From Polynucleobacter necessarius (lineage in GTDB: Bacteria; Pseudomonadota; Gammaproteobacteria; Burkholderiales; Burkholderiaceae), in assembly GCF_900095215.1 (NCBI RefSeq), contig NZ_LT606949.1, positions 238,283 through 302,282 on the forward strand: a DNA stretch of 64,000 nucleotides. The letters run 5' to 3'. This document shows positions 1-10,739 of the stretch, piece after piece (the stretch's first letter is position 1; each line of letters begins with the position of its first letter). The notes under the pieces were generated by a model. It made no database searches and had not been told where the DNA came from. It was given only the letters and a program-made list of their open reading frames with translations. A program made the translations under genes and the position numbers.

Positions 1-1707
1 CGGTTAATGGAAAGATTATTTATTTGTCTGCTGAATGAAGAGAGAATCTCTCGCATTAAAAATGCAACAGGATTCCCCATTCAGGCTTTAGATTACGTTG
101 TAAATACTTTTTTAAATGGAGATATTGAAAATGCGGACAGCATCGCATTTATCGATGGAACTGGCATGGTCGCAGCTTACCTACTAAAAAATGGCATTCA
201 ACCAAGAAGATACCTGGATTACTATTGGCTTAATAAAAAGAAAAAGTTTGTTTATTGGGTCCTTGCCTATAGCCATTCAGAATTTTAGTCGTTGAGTACA
301 AAATACCCTTTCTAAAGTTAAGATCCATTTCGCCGTGAGTGATGCAATGGGTCTCCTGCTTGAGAAAATTCAACTTAAGCGAGCGACCGTAGAATTTCTT
401 GACCATCACCAATGCCATGCTGCAACAGCCGCCTACTTCTCTCAATTTGAGAGTCAAAAGATTGGCTTGTCTTAATTCTTGACGGTGAGCGTGACGGTTT
501 GTCGTCGACTGTATCGACCTATTCCAATGAAGTATTAAGCGTGCTCTCAAAAAATGATCGCACGGTTTCTTTGGGCTACTTATTTTCAGAAACTACAGCC
601 TATCTTTGCATGAAGCCAAATGAGCATGAGTTTAAATTGATGGGGATGGCGCCGTATGCCGATTCAGATCAACTTGATAGACTGGTGAAAGAGTTGAAGT
701 TGCTTCTTTGGATTGATGGAGGTGGACAATTTGCAAGCAGTGTAAATGCGCACAATTTACTTCCGCAATTGATGCGAATTTATGCATTTGAGCGATTTGA
801 TGTTATTTCAGGGGCAATCCAAAAAGTCGCAGAAAGCCTGATTTGCGAGTGGGCTGCCTATTGGTCAAATAAGACGGGTACATCTAGCATCGCCGTATCG
901 GGTGGAGTATTTATGAACGTTAAGGCGGTTAAGCGACTTGCTGGAAGTTCATTTATTCATGATCTTTTTGTTGTGCCAAGCGCATCAGATGAATCTTTGC
1001 TAATTAGTGCATTCGCCATATTAAACAGAAGTCGCCAAGTAAAGCTACAGCCCATTTCCGATTTGTATTTGGGGCAAAGTTTTTCGGATGACTATGTAGA
1101 GAAAATGATTTCTAGAGAGGGCTTGGCTAAAGAATTTGAAATCATAAGATTCTCTTCGGATGATGTGGCAGAATTTGTAGGGGATTTGCTTGCGAAAAAT
1201 GAAATTGTTGCTAGATGTGCTGGAGTTGAGGAGTGGGGTGCTAGAGTTCTTGGGAATCGCTCAATTTTATGCAATCCCTCTAATTTTCAAAATATTGAGC
1301 GTTTAAATAGCAAAATTAAGTGTCGAGATTTTTGGATACCATTTATCCCAAGTATTTTATCTGAGCACCTGCATCGTTATGCGGTTAATCCAAAAAAGAT
1401 CAATGCTACATATAATGGCTATCACGTTTGAATCAACACCATTAGCTAGAGAGCATTTATCGGCTGCGGTTCACCCTCGAGACTTTACAATGCGGCCACA
1501 AGCGGTGCTGAAAGATTGGAATCCGGGGTGCTACAAGGTAATTGAGTCTTTTTCTAAAAAGACTGGTATTGCTGGCATTCTAAATACTTCATTTAATTTG
1601 CATGGCGAGCCAAATGTAAGTACTCCAGAAGATGCTATAAGAGAACGTTGCGGGAGTCTGGGTTGGATTGGTTGCTTGTTAATAACATTCTCTTTCATAA
1701 GGTTTGA
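1..1707 (+). pseudogene. NodU-family carbamoyltransferase, broken (5' end outside window)
   Basis: Remnant of a carbamoyltransferase of the NodU/CmcH type, which moves a carbamoyl group from carbamoyl phosphate to a sugar hydroxyl. Visible family pieces, in order: NEERISRIKN near 30-60, the metal-binding DHHQCHAATA around 400-430, DGERDG near 483, AVSGGVFMN near 890, GARVLGNRSIL near 1240, RDFWIPF near 1325 and NTSFNLHGEP near 1590. They lie in several frames. There is a stop at 286-288 and another in the shifted frame near 290; shifts lie near 474, near 1411 (NATY then MAITFESTP) and near 1645, after which SGLDWLLVNNILFHK runs to TGA at 1705. Each shift can be repaired by about one base. It opens a glycan module, so a sugar substrate is likely. 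No functional protein is expected. Confidence 0.85.
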
Positions 1708-1709
1708 CG

Positions 1710-2733
1710 ATGACCTCGGCTGGAATGATTGGAAGTTTGATTGCTCCGTGGATAAAAAACAATGAGATTTTCGACGCTACTAGCGTTAAAAATCGAGATA
1801 ATACTTTTGGCCCATATCTTGCGCTTAAGAATGCCTTCGAGAAAAAAAGTATTACGCTTAATACTTCTGAGCTTAATCTATCCTTCAATCCGCAATTTGA
1901 GTTGCATCAAGATATTCAAAAACTTGGGAACGCGAACTTTAGTTATTTGCTGATGTTCGAAACACCAATGATAAGGGCTAAAAGTGCAAGCCGAAAATTA
2001 CTGGCTCCATACCGCAGAGTATTTACTTGGGATGATGGTTTAGTGGATGGAGACCGCTATCTAAAGATTAACTTCCCTAATGTGCTTGCTATTCCTTCAG
2101 GAGATGGCTTTCAGGATAGGGATAGATTTTGCTGCCTTATGGCTGGTAATAAAGGTATTACAAAGAGCGATCCAAGAAATTTATATCCAGAGCGCATTTC
2201 CGCTATTCGTTGGTTTGAGGTTAATGCTAAGAACGACTTTGATTTGTATGGGCCCGGATGGAAATTGCCTGCCAAAAGAAGTGGGTTCTTAGGCAGAATT
2301 ATCAACTTGCTTTCTAGGCTTATTTACCCTCATCTTAAATTGACCGCATTTCCAAGTTACCGTGGGATGCTTAAAAATAAAAGCGACGCATTGCTCCATA
2401 CTAGATTTGCAATTTGCTATGAAAATGTCAGAGATCTACCTGGGTACATCACGGAAAAAATATTTGACGGCTTTCTGTCTGGTTGTGTGCCAGTTTATTG
2501 GTGGGGCTAGCAATATAGAGCGATATATCCCATCTGGGTGTTTTATTGATAGAAGAAAGTTTCGCAATACTGATGCAGTGTATCGATACCTAAAAAATAT
2601 TAATGAAGATGAATTTAGAGGGTATCAAAAAATATTGCTTCCTTTCTTGGGGGGTGAGGCTGCCATTCAATTCGGCGCCGATTGCTTTGCTGAAACCATT
2701 GTTAATGCAGTAGTGGAAGAGCTTGCGTCATAA
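1710..2733 (+). pseudogene. GT10 fucosyltransferase-like glycosyltransferase, frameshifted
   Basis: Start taken at ATG 1710, three bases after the carbamoyltransferase stop. The C-terminal half carries the GT10 (alpha-1,3-fucosyltransferase-like) signature: FAICYENVRDLPGYITEKIF, then GCVPVYWWG. At about 2500 one extra T in a GGTGGGG stretch shifts the frame; removing it restores YWGASNIERYIPSGCF and runs to the stop at 2733. Upstream, a domain with WDDGLVDGDRY resembles the N-terminal half of bacterial GT10 enzymes. It would have transferred L-fucose or a similar deoxysugar onto a glycan. The frameshift removes only the last 75 or so residues, but these include part of the sugar-nucleotide site. 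A GT11 homologue follows in the same module, so two fucosyl-type enzymes sit together. Confidence 0.72.
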
Positions 2734-4174
2734 GTCTGATTTCTTTCTAGTGGCCTTGGAGCGACTATTGGTCGCTTTTATTATTTTGGAATCGGTTAGG
2801 GTGGCTACTACTTACCTATCCTCAGATGATGATGGGCAACTCTCTTTTCTAATCGCAATTCAAACATTTTGCGCCTTATTACTTAGAAACCCAATTGGAC
2901 AATATATTAATTTGCACACCCATGAGTGGTGGCGTGATAACTCTTTTTTATTGCAGCTTAGGCTATATCCGGTTTACCTAGTTTTAGTTTCCATGGTTGG
3001 GACTGCGATCGCTGTTTTTATGGGTGAGTATTTTTTGGTAAATACCTTGTATGCAGTGTCTGCTGTGTTTTTAATGACGCTAATGGCGTCCTGGAACGCA
3101 ACCTTACTTCCAATGTTAAATAGTTTAGGTTTTAGGGCTGCATCAATTTTGATGACTGTGATTTCTATTGCGATTGGTTTGGTTGTATCAATATTGATTA
3201 TTTTGGTAGAGTCTCCCTCTGCTTCTGGATGGTACCTTGGGCAGGGGGTGGGTATGTTTATAGGCGTTATTTTTGCGCTGATTTTCTTTAGACGTATTGC
3301 GCCCATGCCTCCCACTTCAATTTCGCGATTAGCATTAATCAATAAGTCATCGGTTATGACTTATTGTCTTCCGCTGGGAGTTGCAACCAGCTTAATGTGG
3401 TGCCAAATGAGTGGCTATAGATTTTTGGTGGAGGGTTACTGTGGTATTGCAGCATTAGGTTTACTTGTAATTGGATTGCAGGTTCCCGCTCAAATTTCTG
3501 CGTTACTAGAATCTTTGGCAATGCAATTTTTGTACCCATATTTTTATAGTCGCATAAGCGGAGTATCCAGCAAGGAGGTAATTGAATCCTTAACCTCAGA
3601 CCTTTTAAATGTGATATTACCTTTGTACATTATTTTTGTAGGCGTCGCTATTCTTGGCGCACCATACTGAATAATCTTATTGCTGGTTCCCAATTTTCAG
3701 TGTCAGTCCCGCTTCCTTGTTATTGGTGTATTTGTGGAGTTATTTAGAATGCTAGGAAATACGCTGGGGAATGCTGCCCATGCTAAGCGCGAAACCAAGT
3801 TGCTGGCTATTCCTTATGGTTTTGGTGCTGTTGTTACGATTTGCCTTTTTTGCTTAGCCGGGATCTTGGAATTGCCTATTAATGTAGCCGCCTTATCGAT
3901 GGTTGCCGGCGGGGTATTTGTATTCGTCTCGATGTGGTTCGGAATCCGCAAAAGTATTAAGTTAACTATTGAGATTCGCCAGACCTTGTTTGCCTGTTGT
4001 TTTTTACTCTTATCAGTATTTCTGGGTCGCTATATGCCAGACCCAAGTGGTCTGGGTATGGCAATATGTATGCTTTTGGTTCTTGGGGTACTCGCTTTTA
4101 TTGGGGTCTTTTTATTCTTGCGGAGAAACATGGCCCTTAAGCGATTACTATCGGTTCCATTAAGAGCTCAGTAA
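2723..4174 (+). pseudogene. Wzx-like polysaccharide flippase with in-frame TGA
   Basis: A 483-codon membrane protein in one frame, interrupted by TGA at 3668-3670 (residues ILGAPY, stop, IILLLVPNF). It has roughly twelve hydrophobic segments and the layout of the polysaccharide-transporter (Wzx/MATE-like) superfamily, which flips undecaprenyl-linked oligosaccharides across the inner membrane. The probable TTG start at 2723 overlaps the end of the glycosyltransferase before it. The stop falls about two thirds of the way through, where TGG (Trp) is the likely ancestral codon. No second frame change was seen, so this is a single-lesion pseudogene. As the only flippase in the window, its loss would silence the whole 1-9.4 kb module. 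Confidence 0.75.
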
Positions 4175-4175
4175 C

Positions 4176-5055
4176 ATGATCATTACGCATCTTATTGGAA
4201 GTCTTGGCAATCAAATGTTTCAATATGCCGCCGGTCGATCCATTGCGATTAAGCGGAAGTGCGAACTTAAAGTTGATATATCTGATTTTTGTGGGGTACT
4301 GGCTGCACCAGGGTTTTGAGTTGGAGAAGGTATTCAACTGCCAAATTAATTTGGCTACCAATAAAGATTTGATAAATATGCTTGGATTTCAGGGTTATCA
4401 AAATATTAGAACACTTCTATCTCGAGCATCGTTTTCCTGGCTCAGGGTTAATGAGTTTATTGTTGAGCCTCATTTTGAATATTGGCCAGAGTTAAGCTCC
4501 TCCCCTAAAAATAGTTACATCAGGGGTTACTGGCAAAGCGACAAATATTTTCTGGATGTTGCGAATGAATTGCGTGCGGATTTTGCTTTTAAGAACCCAA
4601 TGACATCAGTAAATCTTGAATTGGCCAAGAAGATTGAAGGTGAAAATTCAGTGAGCCTGCATATTAGGCGCGGAGACTATGTTCAAAACCCAAAAGCAAA
4701 CGCTGTGCATGGTACATGTACTTTGAACTATTACTCTGAAGCGATACGGCTGATGATGGACGAAGTGGGTAAACCACATATTTTTATATTTTCCGATGAG
4801 ATTGATTTGGTAAGGAAAAATTTGAGTATTCCAACCCCCCATACTTTTGTATACCAAAATATTGGCGCTGATAGTGACCGGGATATGCAGTTGATGAGCA
4901 TATGCAAACACAACATCATTGCAAATAGCTCCTTTAGTTGGTGTGGTACTTGGTTAAATGCTCATTCTAATAAAGTTGTAATATCACCAAAACAATGGTT
5001 TCACAATGGAAATGATATTAAAGATTTAATACCGTCGCAGTGGAGAAGTATCTAG
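4176..5055 (+). pseudogene. GT11 alpha-1,2-fucosyltransferase-like, frameshifted
   Basis: The true N-terminus is ATG 4176, reading MIITHLIGSLGNQMFQYAAG, the hallmark start of GT11 alpha-1,2-fucosyltransferases. About 40 codons later an extra G in a GGGG run near 4290 pushes the ribosome to a TGA at about 4318. In the next frame the protein continues GYWLHQGFELEKVFN, then the GDP-fucose-binding SLHIRRGDYV near 4655-4685 and NSSFSWCGTWL near 4925-4960, ending at 5055. All family motifs except the broken join are well kept, so the lesion looks recent. The N-terminal Gly-rich segment and the HxRRGDY segment are now in different frames, so no active enzyme is expected. Confidence 0.82.
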
Positions 5056-5057
5056 TC

Positions 5058-6098
5058 ATGCCAAATCCATCTCCACTCATTACCGTTGCCATGCCGGTTT
5101 ATAACGGAGAGAAGTATTTATCAGATGCAGTGCAGTCTATTCTTAGTAAAACTATTACAGACTTTGAGTTCTTAATTATTGATGATGGATCAATAGATGG
5201 ATCGCGCGAGATGCTAAGGGTGTTCGCAGCCAGGGACTCTAGCATTAAATTAATTGAAAGAAATAATCGAGGATTTTCAGATACCGTCAATGAAATTGCC
5301 ACTCTCGCAATGGGCCGTTGGTTTGCAAGAATGGATCAAGATGACATAGCCTTGCTCAATCGATTTGAGCGTCAAATACATTGGCTTACCCAGGAATCTG
5401 CTGATATTTGTGGCACGTAGATTGAGTGTTTTGGCTCTGGACCAACAGAAGTGCGGAAGCATCCTATTGGCGATCAAGAAATAAAATACGGTCTTTTGTT
5501 TGGGTCCCTCCTCGCGCACCCTACTGTGATGATGAAAACGGACTTAATCAAAAGATTAAAGTACAACCCAGACTGGGATAAAGCGGAAGATTATGAGTTA
5601 TGGACTCGATCTGACTTGCTCTGGGTGAAGCTTGCCAATATTCCAGAGGTGCCTCTAAAGTACAGAGTGCATCCTGCGCAAATTTCATCTGCCACTAACA
5701 TTCAACAACAGAAACTTTTGAAATTAGTTAGGCGTTCCTACTGGAAATATTCAGGTCTGGTGCGGCATTTAGACAATGATTTTGCAGAAGAGCTTCTAAA
5801 ACTTTATGAGCTTGCACTATCGAAAATTAATATGGACAAGGTGGACTTCTTGGTTTTCAGGATTTTGAGTGAAGCATCAAGAGAGTCGCAGCTTGTTATT
5901 TGAAGATTTATCGAGATTCTGTATTTGAAGGCTTGCCACGTTGACCGGTCGGCATCAAAAAGATGGCAGCGCATCTGTGTAACTCATAATTACCCTTATG
6001 CCCTGGGTGTACGTATGATGATGTTTGCATCTAGTAAATTTAAGATGCTTGAAAATCCCCGACTCCTAGGATGGGCTAAATCACTCATGCCTGGGTAA
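5058..6098 (+). pseudogene. GT2 glycosyltransferase with two in-frame stops
   Basis: Start ATG 5058, three bases after the preceding gene. The N-terminus is classical GT2 (GT-A fold): ITVAMPVYNGEKYL, IIDDGSIDGS, then ARMDQDD as the DxD-type metal site. A TAG at 5418-5420 interrupts ICGT-stop-IECFG, where TGG (Trp) is the natural ancestor. The same frame continues through HPTVMMK and EDYELWTR to a TGA at 5901-5903, then still in frame (RFIEILYLKACHVD...) to the TAA at 6096. About 346 codons are therefore in one frame with two point nonsense mutations and no indel. The acceptor cannot be told from sequence. Confidence 0.78.
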
Positions 6099-6107
6099 AT
6101 AAACCAA

Positions 6108-7003
6108 ATGTTAGATAAAAAAATTATTCCAATTGTATTGCTGCACCATGATCAAGCGGATGTTCTTTTGCGCGCAGTTAAGTTGATTCATGAGAGAACG
6201 ATTTACCCGTTTTGCATATTTATTATTGATAACAACTCCCCAGATTCTGAGGATCTAAGATATACATTCCAAATTCTGGAGGCAGAATTTCAAGCACAGA
6301 TTATTCGTAATTCGAAAAATACTGGATTTATGGATTTAATTTGGCCCTTGATCATCCTGCGTGGCCACAATCTCAACTTTATGCTTTCTCTGATGCAGAT
6401 ATTTATGTGCCCTTATCCATCCATGGTGTCTGCTGGTTAACTCATTTGGTTCAAGAGATGAACTCATACTGCGCAATCGGAAAATTGGGATTGGCTTTAG
6501 ATCATGATAATTTAAAGAGCAATCCCAGCTTGGCGAGATCCCTGAGTATTGAAGAGTCTTATCTGAAGTGGCCGAAGGTGGGTTCTAATATCGTTGCGCC
6601 TGTAGATACCATCATGGCCTTATATAGAAGTGACTATTTCATCACAAAGTTTAAATTTCAGATTGGACATGCTTCGCTTGCTAAGCCTCAATATTTCACT
6701 TGCAGAACCGGCGATCAGTATAAGGCGGTGCATGTTGGCTGGGATTACTATCCAAATAATTGGGTGAAGTCCTATTCACCTATTAAGCAATGGAATCAAT
6801 CACTAGCAATGGTAAGGGCTGGAGCATATGTTACTCGTGAGTTAATGGGGGAGTTCAGACCCCTTCAAAGAATTTTCTTGCTAGTCATCCAATTTGGCAT
6901 CCGTTCACTGCATGCCTTTAAAGTACGTGCACTAACGTTTTGGTATTTAGTGATGCATTTCCCTAGGCGGGTAAACGAAATTCAGGCGGGTGTCCGTAAG
7001 TAA
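6108..7003 (+). pseudogene. Glycosyltransferase (GT2-like), frameshifted
   Basis: The N-terminal part (PIVLLHHDQADVLLRAV, FIIDNNSPD, IIRNSKNTGF) is a GT2-like nucleotide-sugar-binding fold. Near 6330-6340 one base is gained or lost: the first frame drifts into a non-homologous tail ending at 6440, while the next frame resumes with ALDHPAWPQSQLYAFSDADI, where DAD is a plausible DxD site, and runs to 7003. The C-terminal 200 residues show no further damage. It sits between two other broken GT2 genes in the same orientation and probably belonged to the same repeat-unit assembly pathway. Donor and acceptor unknown. Confidence 0.72.
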
Positions 7004-7013
7004 AGCTCTCATT

Positions 7014-7810
7014 ATGAAACAAATTAGCGCCTCTCTTATTTTGTACAACACTCCAGTTGATCAGATTAAGCGGGTCTTGGATTCTCTTGGGGTATCTGAG
7101 TTAATAGAGATTTGATATGTTGTTGATAATTCGCCAGAGGATAGTTTGAGGGATTTATTCGGCGCGAACTGGATTCAATATTCCTTGACTGGCTCCAATC
7201 TAGGCTATGGTGCTGCTCACAATGTTGCAATGAGCTAGGCGATAGATCATTTTGATTACCACCTTGTTTTAAATCCAGATATATATTTTGATTCCGGAGA
7301 GTTCAGAAAAGCAATTGAGCGCACGAATCAAGGGGAGCAAGTTGGCCATCTCATGCCAAAGATACTGAGTGTGGATGGCAGCATCCAGTATCTCTGTAGG
7401 CTGCTACCAACACCTCTAGATTTAATTATTAGACGTTTCTCGTTTTGGCCCTTAGCCAGCTTTTTTATAAAACGAGAGGCTCGATATGAGCCGAGATCCT
7501 CTGGGTATGAAAATGAAATGAATGTACCAAATCTATCTGGAGGCTTCATGTTGCTCAGAACCAGTGCACTGAAGGTGGCGGGCTTATTCGATGAGCGTTT
7601 TTCATGTACGGAGAAGATGTAGCTCTTACTCGCAGGATTAATGAAAAATTCATCATTCTTTACTATCCTGGAGCTACAGTAACCCATCATCATGCGAGAG
7701 ACTCTTATCAATCCCTGAAAATGCTATGGATTCATTGCGTTAATGTATCCAGATACTTTAATAAATGGGGTTGGTTTTTTGATCAACAGCGCACCCAGAT
7801 AAATTATTAA
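7014..7810 (+). pseudogene. Rhamnosyltransferase-like GT2, two stops and a frameshift
   Basis: From ATG 7014 the frame reads MKQISASLILYNTPVDQI, hits TGA at 7113-7115, continues YVVDNSPEDSL and GSNLGYGAAHNVAM, hits TAG at 7236-7238, then continues DYHLVLNPDIYF, NLSGGFMLLRT and LFDERF. Near 7605 a one-base change in a T run shifts the frame, and MYGEDVALTRRI plus a C-terminal HHHARDS segment follow to 7810. The order NLGYG, NPDI, GGFML, FDE(R)FFMYGEDVDL is typical of the rhamnosyltransferase-like GT2 group. Three independent lesions make this one of the most eroded genes of the module. It would have used a dTDP- or GDP-deoxysugar. Confidence 0.78.
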
Positions 7811-8347
7811 ACCTGCCTGAGTCTTAACGTATAAACGATTTTATTGGGACTTTCATGTGCATTTATGGGGCTCCCCATTTGCATATTCTTGCGTACATTT
7901 GTTTCACAAAACCATAAGATGGTTAAATTGATAACCGCATGGCAAATTACGGACATCACTAATGATCTGATTTCTATATTGGTAGTTTGTGGTCTTTTCA
8001 TTCGTAGATTTGCGCTGATTTTTGGCGCCCTGCCTGGTGGTACTTCAAGCTATGCCGAAGAAGGCAGACTTAATTTATTGGCGCCAAAGAGGAGTGATCT
8101 GTATTCGACTAAATACTGGCCAACAAATGAGATTAATGCTACTTAGAGTTGGCGTGCTCCTCCCGCCTATATCAATGGTTTTATAATGACCCATCGGTTT
8201 TCTGCGCTCTTTTTATCGTAATGACCATCAAACATTCTTTCTCGGGTCATCCAAGCTTCCCATATAATTCTACAACTGCGACCATTTGGATAATTGACCA
8301 ATGAAAGTATTAATTGGACCTTTGCAATCAAAAAATAAATCACGAAC
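7811..8347 (+). other. Degenerate coding remnant, unrecognised
   Basis: No intact gene. A 100-codon open frame (7844-8146) reads like eroded coding sequence, with hydrophobic stretches (ISILVVCGLF) and a segment GALPGGTSSYAEEG, then breaks down. Fragments such as APPAYINGF continue past its stop in the same frame. It lies between two pseudogenes of the same glycan module and on the same strand, so a decayed glycosyltransferase or membrane protein is a fair guess. I could not assign a family. The minus strand has an 80-codon frame (8167-8409) with no recognisable feature. Confidence 0.35.
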
Positions 8348-9357
8348 ATGGGATTAATTAGACTTTTACTCGCTTTATCGGTTGTTGCTTGGCACGCCGA
8401 TTCACACAATATTTTTAAAATGGTTGGTTGTGAAGTTGCCGTCGAAACTTTTTTATAATTTCAGGATTTTTCATGGCGATGTGCTATTGAACTTATAAAA
8501 CTAAAGTTTTATTTTGGAAAAGTCGTTATCTTAGGCTTTACCCAACTTATGCACTTTGCTCTATATTGATGCTTTATCTTGTTCTAGGTGGTGGCTCATT
8601 CTGGCATCAGATTGCAAATGTGCCTTCGCCTCTTAATATTTTTTAAGGATGTCGCTCTATTTTGGTATAGATGGCGCACATTTTCACCTTGCTGTGTTTT
8701 TGCAATATTCACCACCAATATGGTCATTTTTACTCCTTCCGCCAGCCTGGTCGCTGGAAATGGAGTTAAGATTCTACCTGCTTGTGCGATTTCTTTTTAG
8801 TCGCTCATTGAAATTTATGGGCGTCTGTATGCTCGGCTCATTCTTGCTTAAAGCCACCTTGTATTTCAATGGATTCTCGTTAGACCATTGGTCGTATCGA
8901 TTTTTCTCTTCCGAGACGGGGTACTTTCTTCTTGAAAGTCTAACTTACTTTAATAGAGAGCGCATTAAAGTAATTTATTCGGGTGCATTTGTAACGGTGG
9001 GGTTTATCGCCGTTATCCTGTTTTATTCTAATTTTTAATCTTATTGACTTTAATATTGAAGTTAAGAAAATTTTCTTCATTGTTCTTATGGTTTTCTCAA
9101 TAAATGGCATTTTTGATGCAACAAAAAATAATAAATTTGATATTTTCGCTGGAAGTCTATCCTATCCAATTTACCTTTCTCATATTTTTGTGATTGCATA
9201 CGTACTTCTAAAATTACCGTTTTATATAAAAAATAGTAACTTAATTTCCTCTTGTTACTTTTTTGTGATTCTAGTGTCTAATATCATCTATTACGCTATT
9301 GAAAAGGAAAAGCCAATTGATGTATACAGAAAGAGGTTTAAGAGCGCTTCTAATTAG
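8348..9357 (+). pseudogene. OafA-type O-acyltransferase (acyltransferase 3), heavily eroded
   Basis: ATG 8348 begins MGLIRLLLALSVVAWHADSH, the N-terminal helix and catalytic His of integral-membrane acyltransferase 3 proteins. Then VAVETF and, after a shift near 8445, IISGFFMAM and RLYPTYALC appear. The middle resumes near 8725 with PPAWSLEMELRFYLL (family version WSLxxExxFY). Another break near 9036 precedes FAGSLSYPIYLSHIFV, the last conserved helices. The pieces lie in different frames with at least three lesions. The intact protein would have O-acetylated a surface sugar using periplasm-facing chemistry. A second gene of this family near 44 kb is also broken. Confidence 0.75.
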
Positions 9358-9716
9358 AATCATTTGATTTTCGCTCAATAGCCATTGTCTATAGATAGTT
9401 CATTGCCTACTTAAGATGCGACAAGATTTACAAGTGCATAGAGTGAGAAAATATTTGAAAAAAAGTGTGGTTTTGTTGGCGCCGGGTTGTGGAAGGGATG
9501 ATAAACGGTATTAGCGATCCCACCTATATTAAAAGTCAGAAGTTTCGCATTCCTTGTGAAAGTTTACTCGGTTGCGTTTTGCTACTTCGATATATGCTAG
9601 GCTCAGTGGAGCTCATCGGGTTCAAAGGCGTTGCATAAAGCCATAGACAATAAAAATTAGGTTTTCAATATTAATTGCACATAAAGTGCTTTTAAGAAAG
9701 GGCGCTTTTATCTTGA
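9358..9716. other. Gene-free spacer between the decayed and intact glycan blocks
   Basis: About 360 AT-rich bases. I see no open frame with recognisable motifs, no strong terminator and no repeat. It marks the boundary between a wholly broken run of genes and the intact run that starts at 9717, so it probably holds the promoter for the sterol-desaturase-like gene. No clear -35/-10 pair could be chosen with confidence. Confidence 0.4.
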
Positions 9717-10634
9717 ATGATAAAAATCACTTATCATGATTACATGGATTATTTAAATCAATTCATATCTTTATTTCAGGTGGCGAATATAAGGTGGATG
9801 GTTCTTATATTCGCACCTGCAACCTTAATGGCTATTGTTGTTGAGTGGATTTTTCTTAAAAAATCCTCGACACTCTATGCAATTTATACAAAAAACTTTT
9901 CATGGGATTTAAGAAAAGATTTTTTTATTTGGGTAATGGAAATCATAATGATTTGGCCTTTTATTGGCCGATTATTAACATTATCTGTCGGCGTATATGT
10001 TGGATCAATATTAAACGATTGGTTTTTTAAATTATCCTCAGTTAAGTTAATTTTGTTGGTGCCTTATTTTTGGCTTCAGGTTATTCTAGCCCTAGCTGCA
10101 GGAGATCTTCTGTTCTATTGGCTGCATCGATTTTTTCACATTTCTGAGAGTTTCTGGCAACTTCACAAATATCACCATTCAACCACTTCAATGACGGTTT
10201 TTAGTGGGTCTAGGGATAATCCAGTAGTTGGGTCAATCTGGGCTCTTGCGACTGGCATCCCATCGGCTATTTTTGGGTCTCCAGCAGGTATTCCTGATGC
10301 GGTTATCTTTCTATCAATCTTTCATACTCAAATTATTCATAGCAAGATTAACCATAATTGGGGATTTGTTGGTAAGTGGATAGTTGTATCACCCCATTCG
10401 CACCTTATACATCATTCAGCTCATGAATCACATCGAGATAAGAATTTTTCATTCCTTTTCCCGATTTGGGATCATCTGTTTGGAACATGGTACTCCGGAA
10501 AGAATCATGATACTTCGATGCTGGGGATACCCAATGATCCTCAAAATCACTTCCCATGTAAGCAAATTCTCATTAATTGGAAAATTTTCATCAAAATGCA
10601 AATTTGTCTTTTAATGAAATTATTTATTAGGTAA
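9717..10634 (+). CDS. Sterol desaturase / fatty-acid hydroxylase family membrane protein
   Basis: A 305-residue integral-membrane di-iron enzyme. Its histidine clusters are clear: HRFFH near residue 142, HKYHH near 154, a later HTQIIH-type pair and HLIHHSAHE near 232-240, the usual layout of the ERG3/sphingolipid-hydroxylase superfamily. These enzymes hydroxylate or desaturate lipid chains using O2. At least four hydrophobic segments precede the first cluster. The gene stands alone, with more than 100 bp on each side, just before the polysaccharide genes, so a role in modifying a lipid of the envelope (for example an acyl chain of lipid A) is only a guess. The frame is undamaged. Start taken at the first ATG; the ATG at 9744 is an alternative. 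Confidence 0.82.
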   Translation: MIKITYHDYMDYLNQFISLFQVANIRWMVLIFAPATLMAIVVEWIFLKKSSTLYAIYTKNFSWDLRKDFFIWVMEIIMIWPFIGRLLTLSVGVYVGSILNDWFFKLSSVKLILLVPYFWLQVILALAAGDLLFYWLHRFFHISESFWQLHKYHHSTTSMTVFSGSRDNPVVGSIWALATGIPSAIFGSPAGIPDAVIFLSIFHTQIIHSKINHNWGFVGKWIVVSPHSHLIHHSAHESHRDKNFSFLFPIWDHLFGTWYSGKNHDTSMLGIPNDPQNHFPCKQILINWKIFIKMQICLLMKLFIR

Positions 10635-10739
10635 TTCGAAAATATTCTAAGGGTCTATTTTTATTTAAAATGGTATCGCGTATAAATCATTGCTAAATTT
10701 TATCTAGTGTTAAAATTTTATTAAAAATATTGAGAGAAT

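Noticed and set aside
2495..7620. Programmed frameshifting in the glycosyltransferase genes
   Set aside because: The shifts go in both directions, with no shared slippery site or downstream structure, and they accompany plain stop codons.
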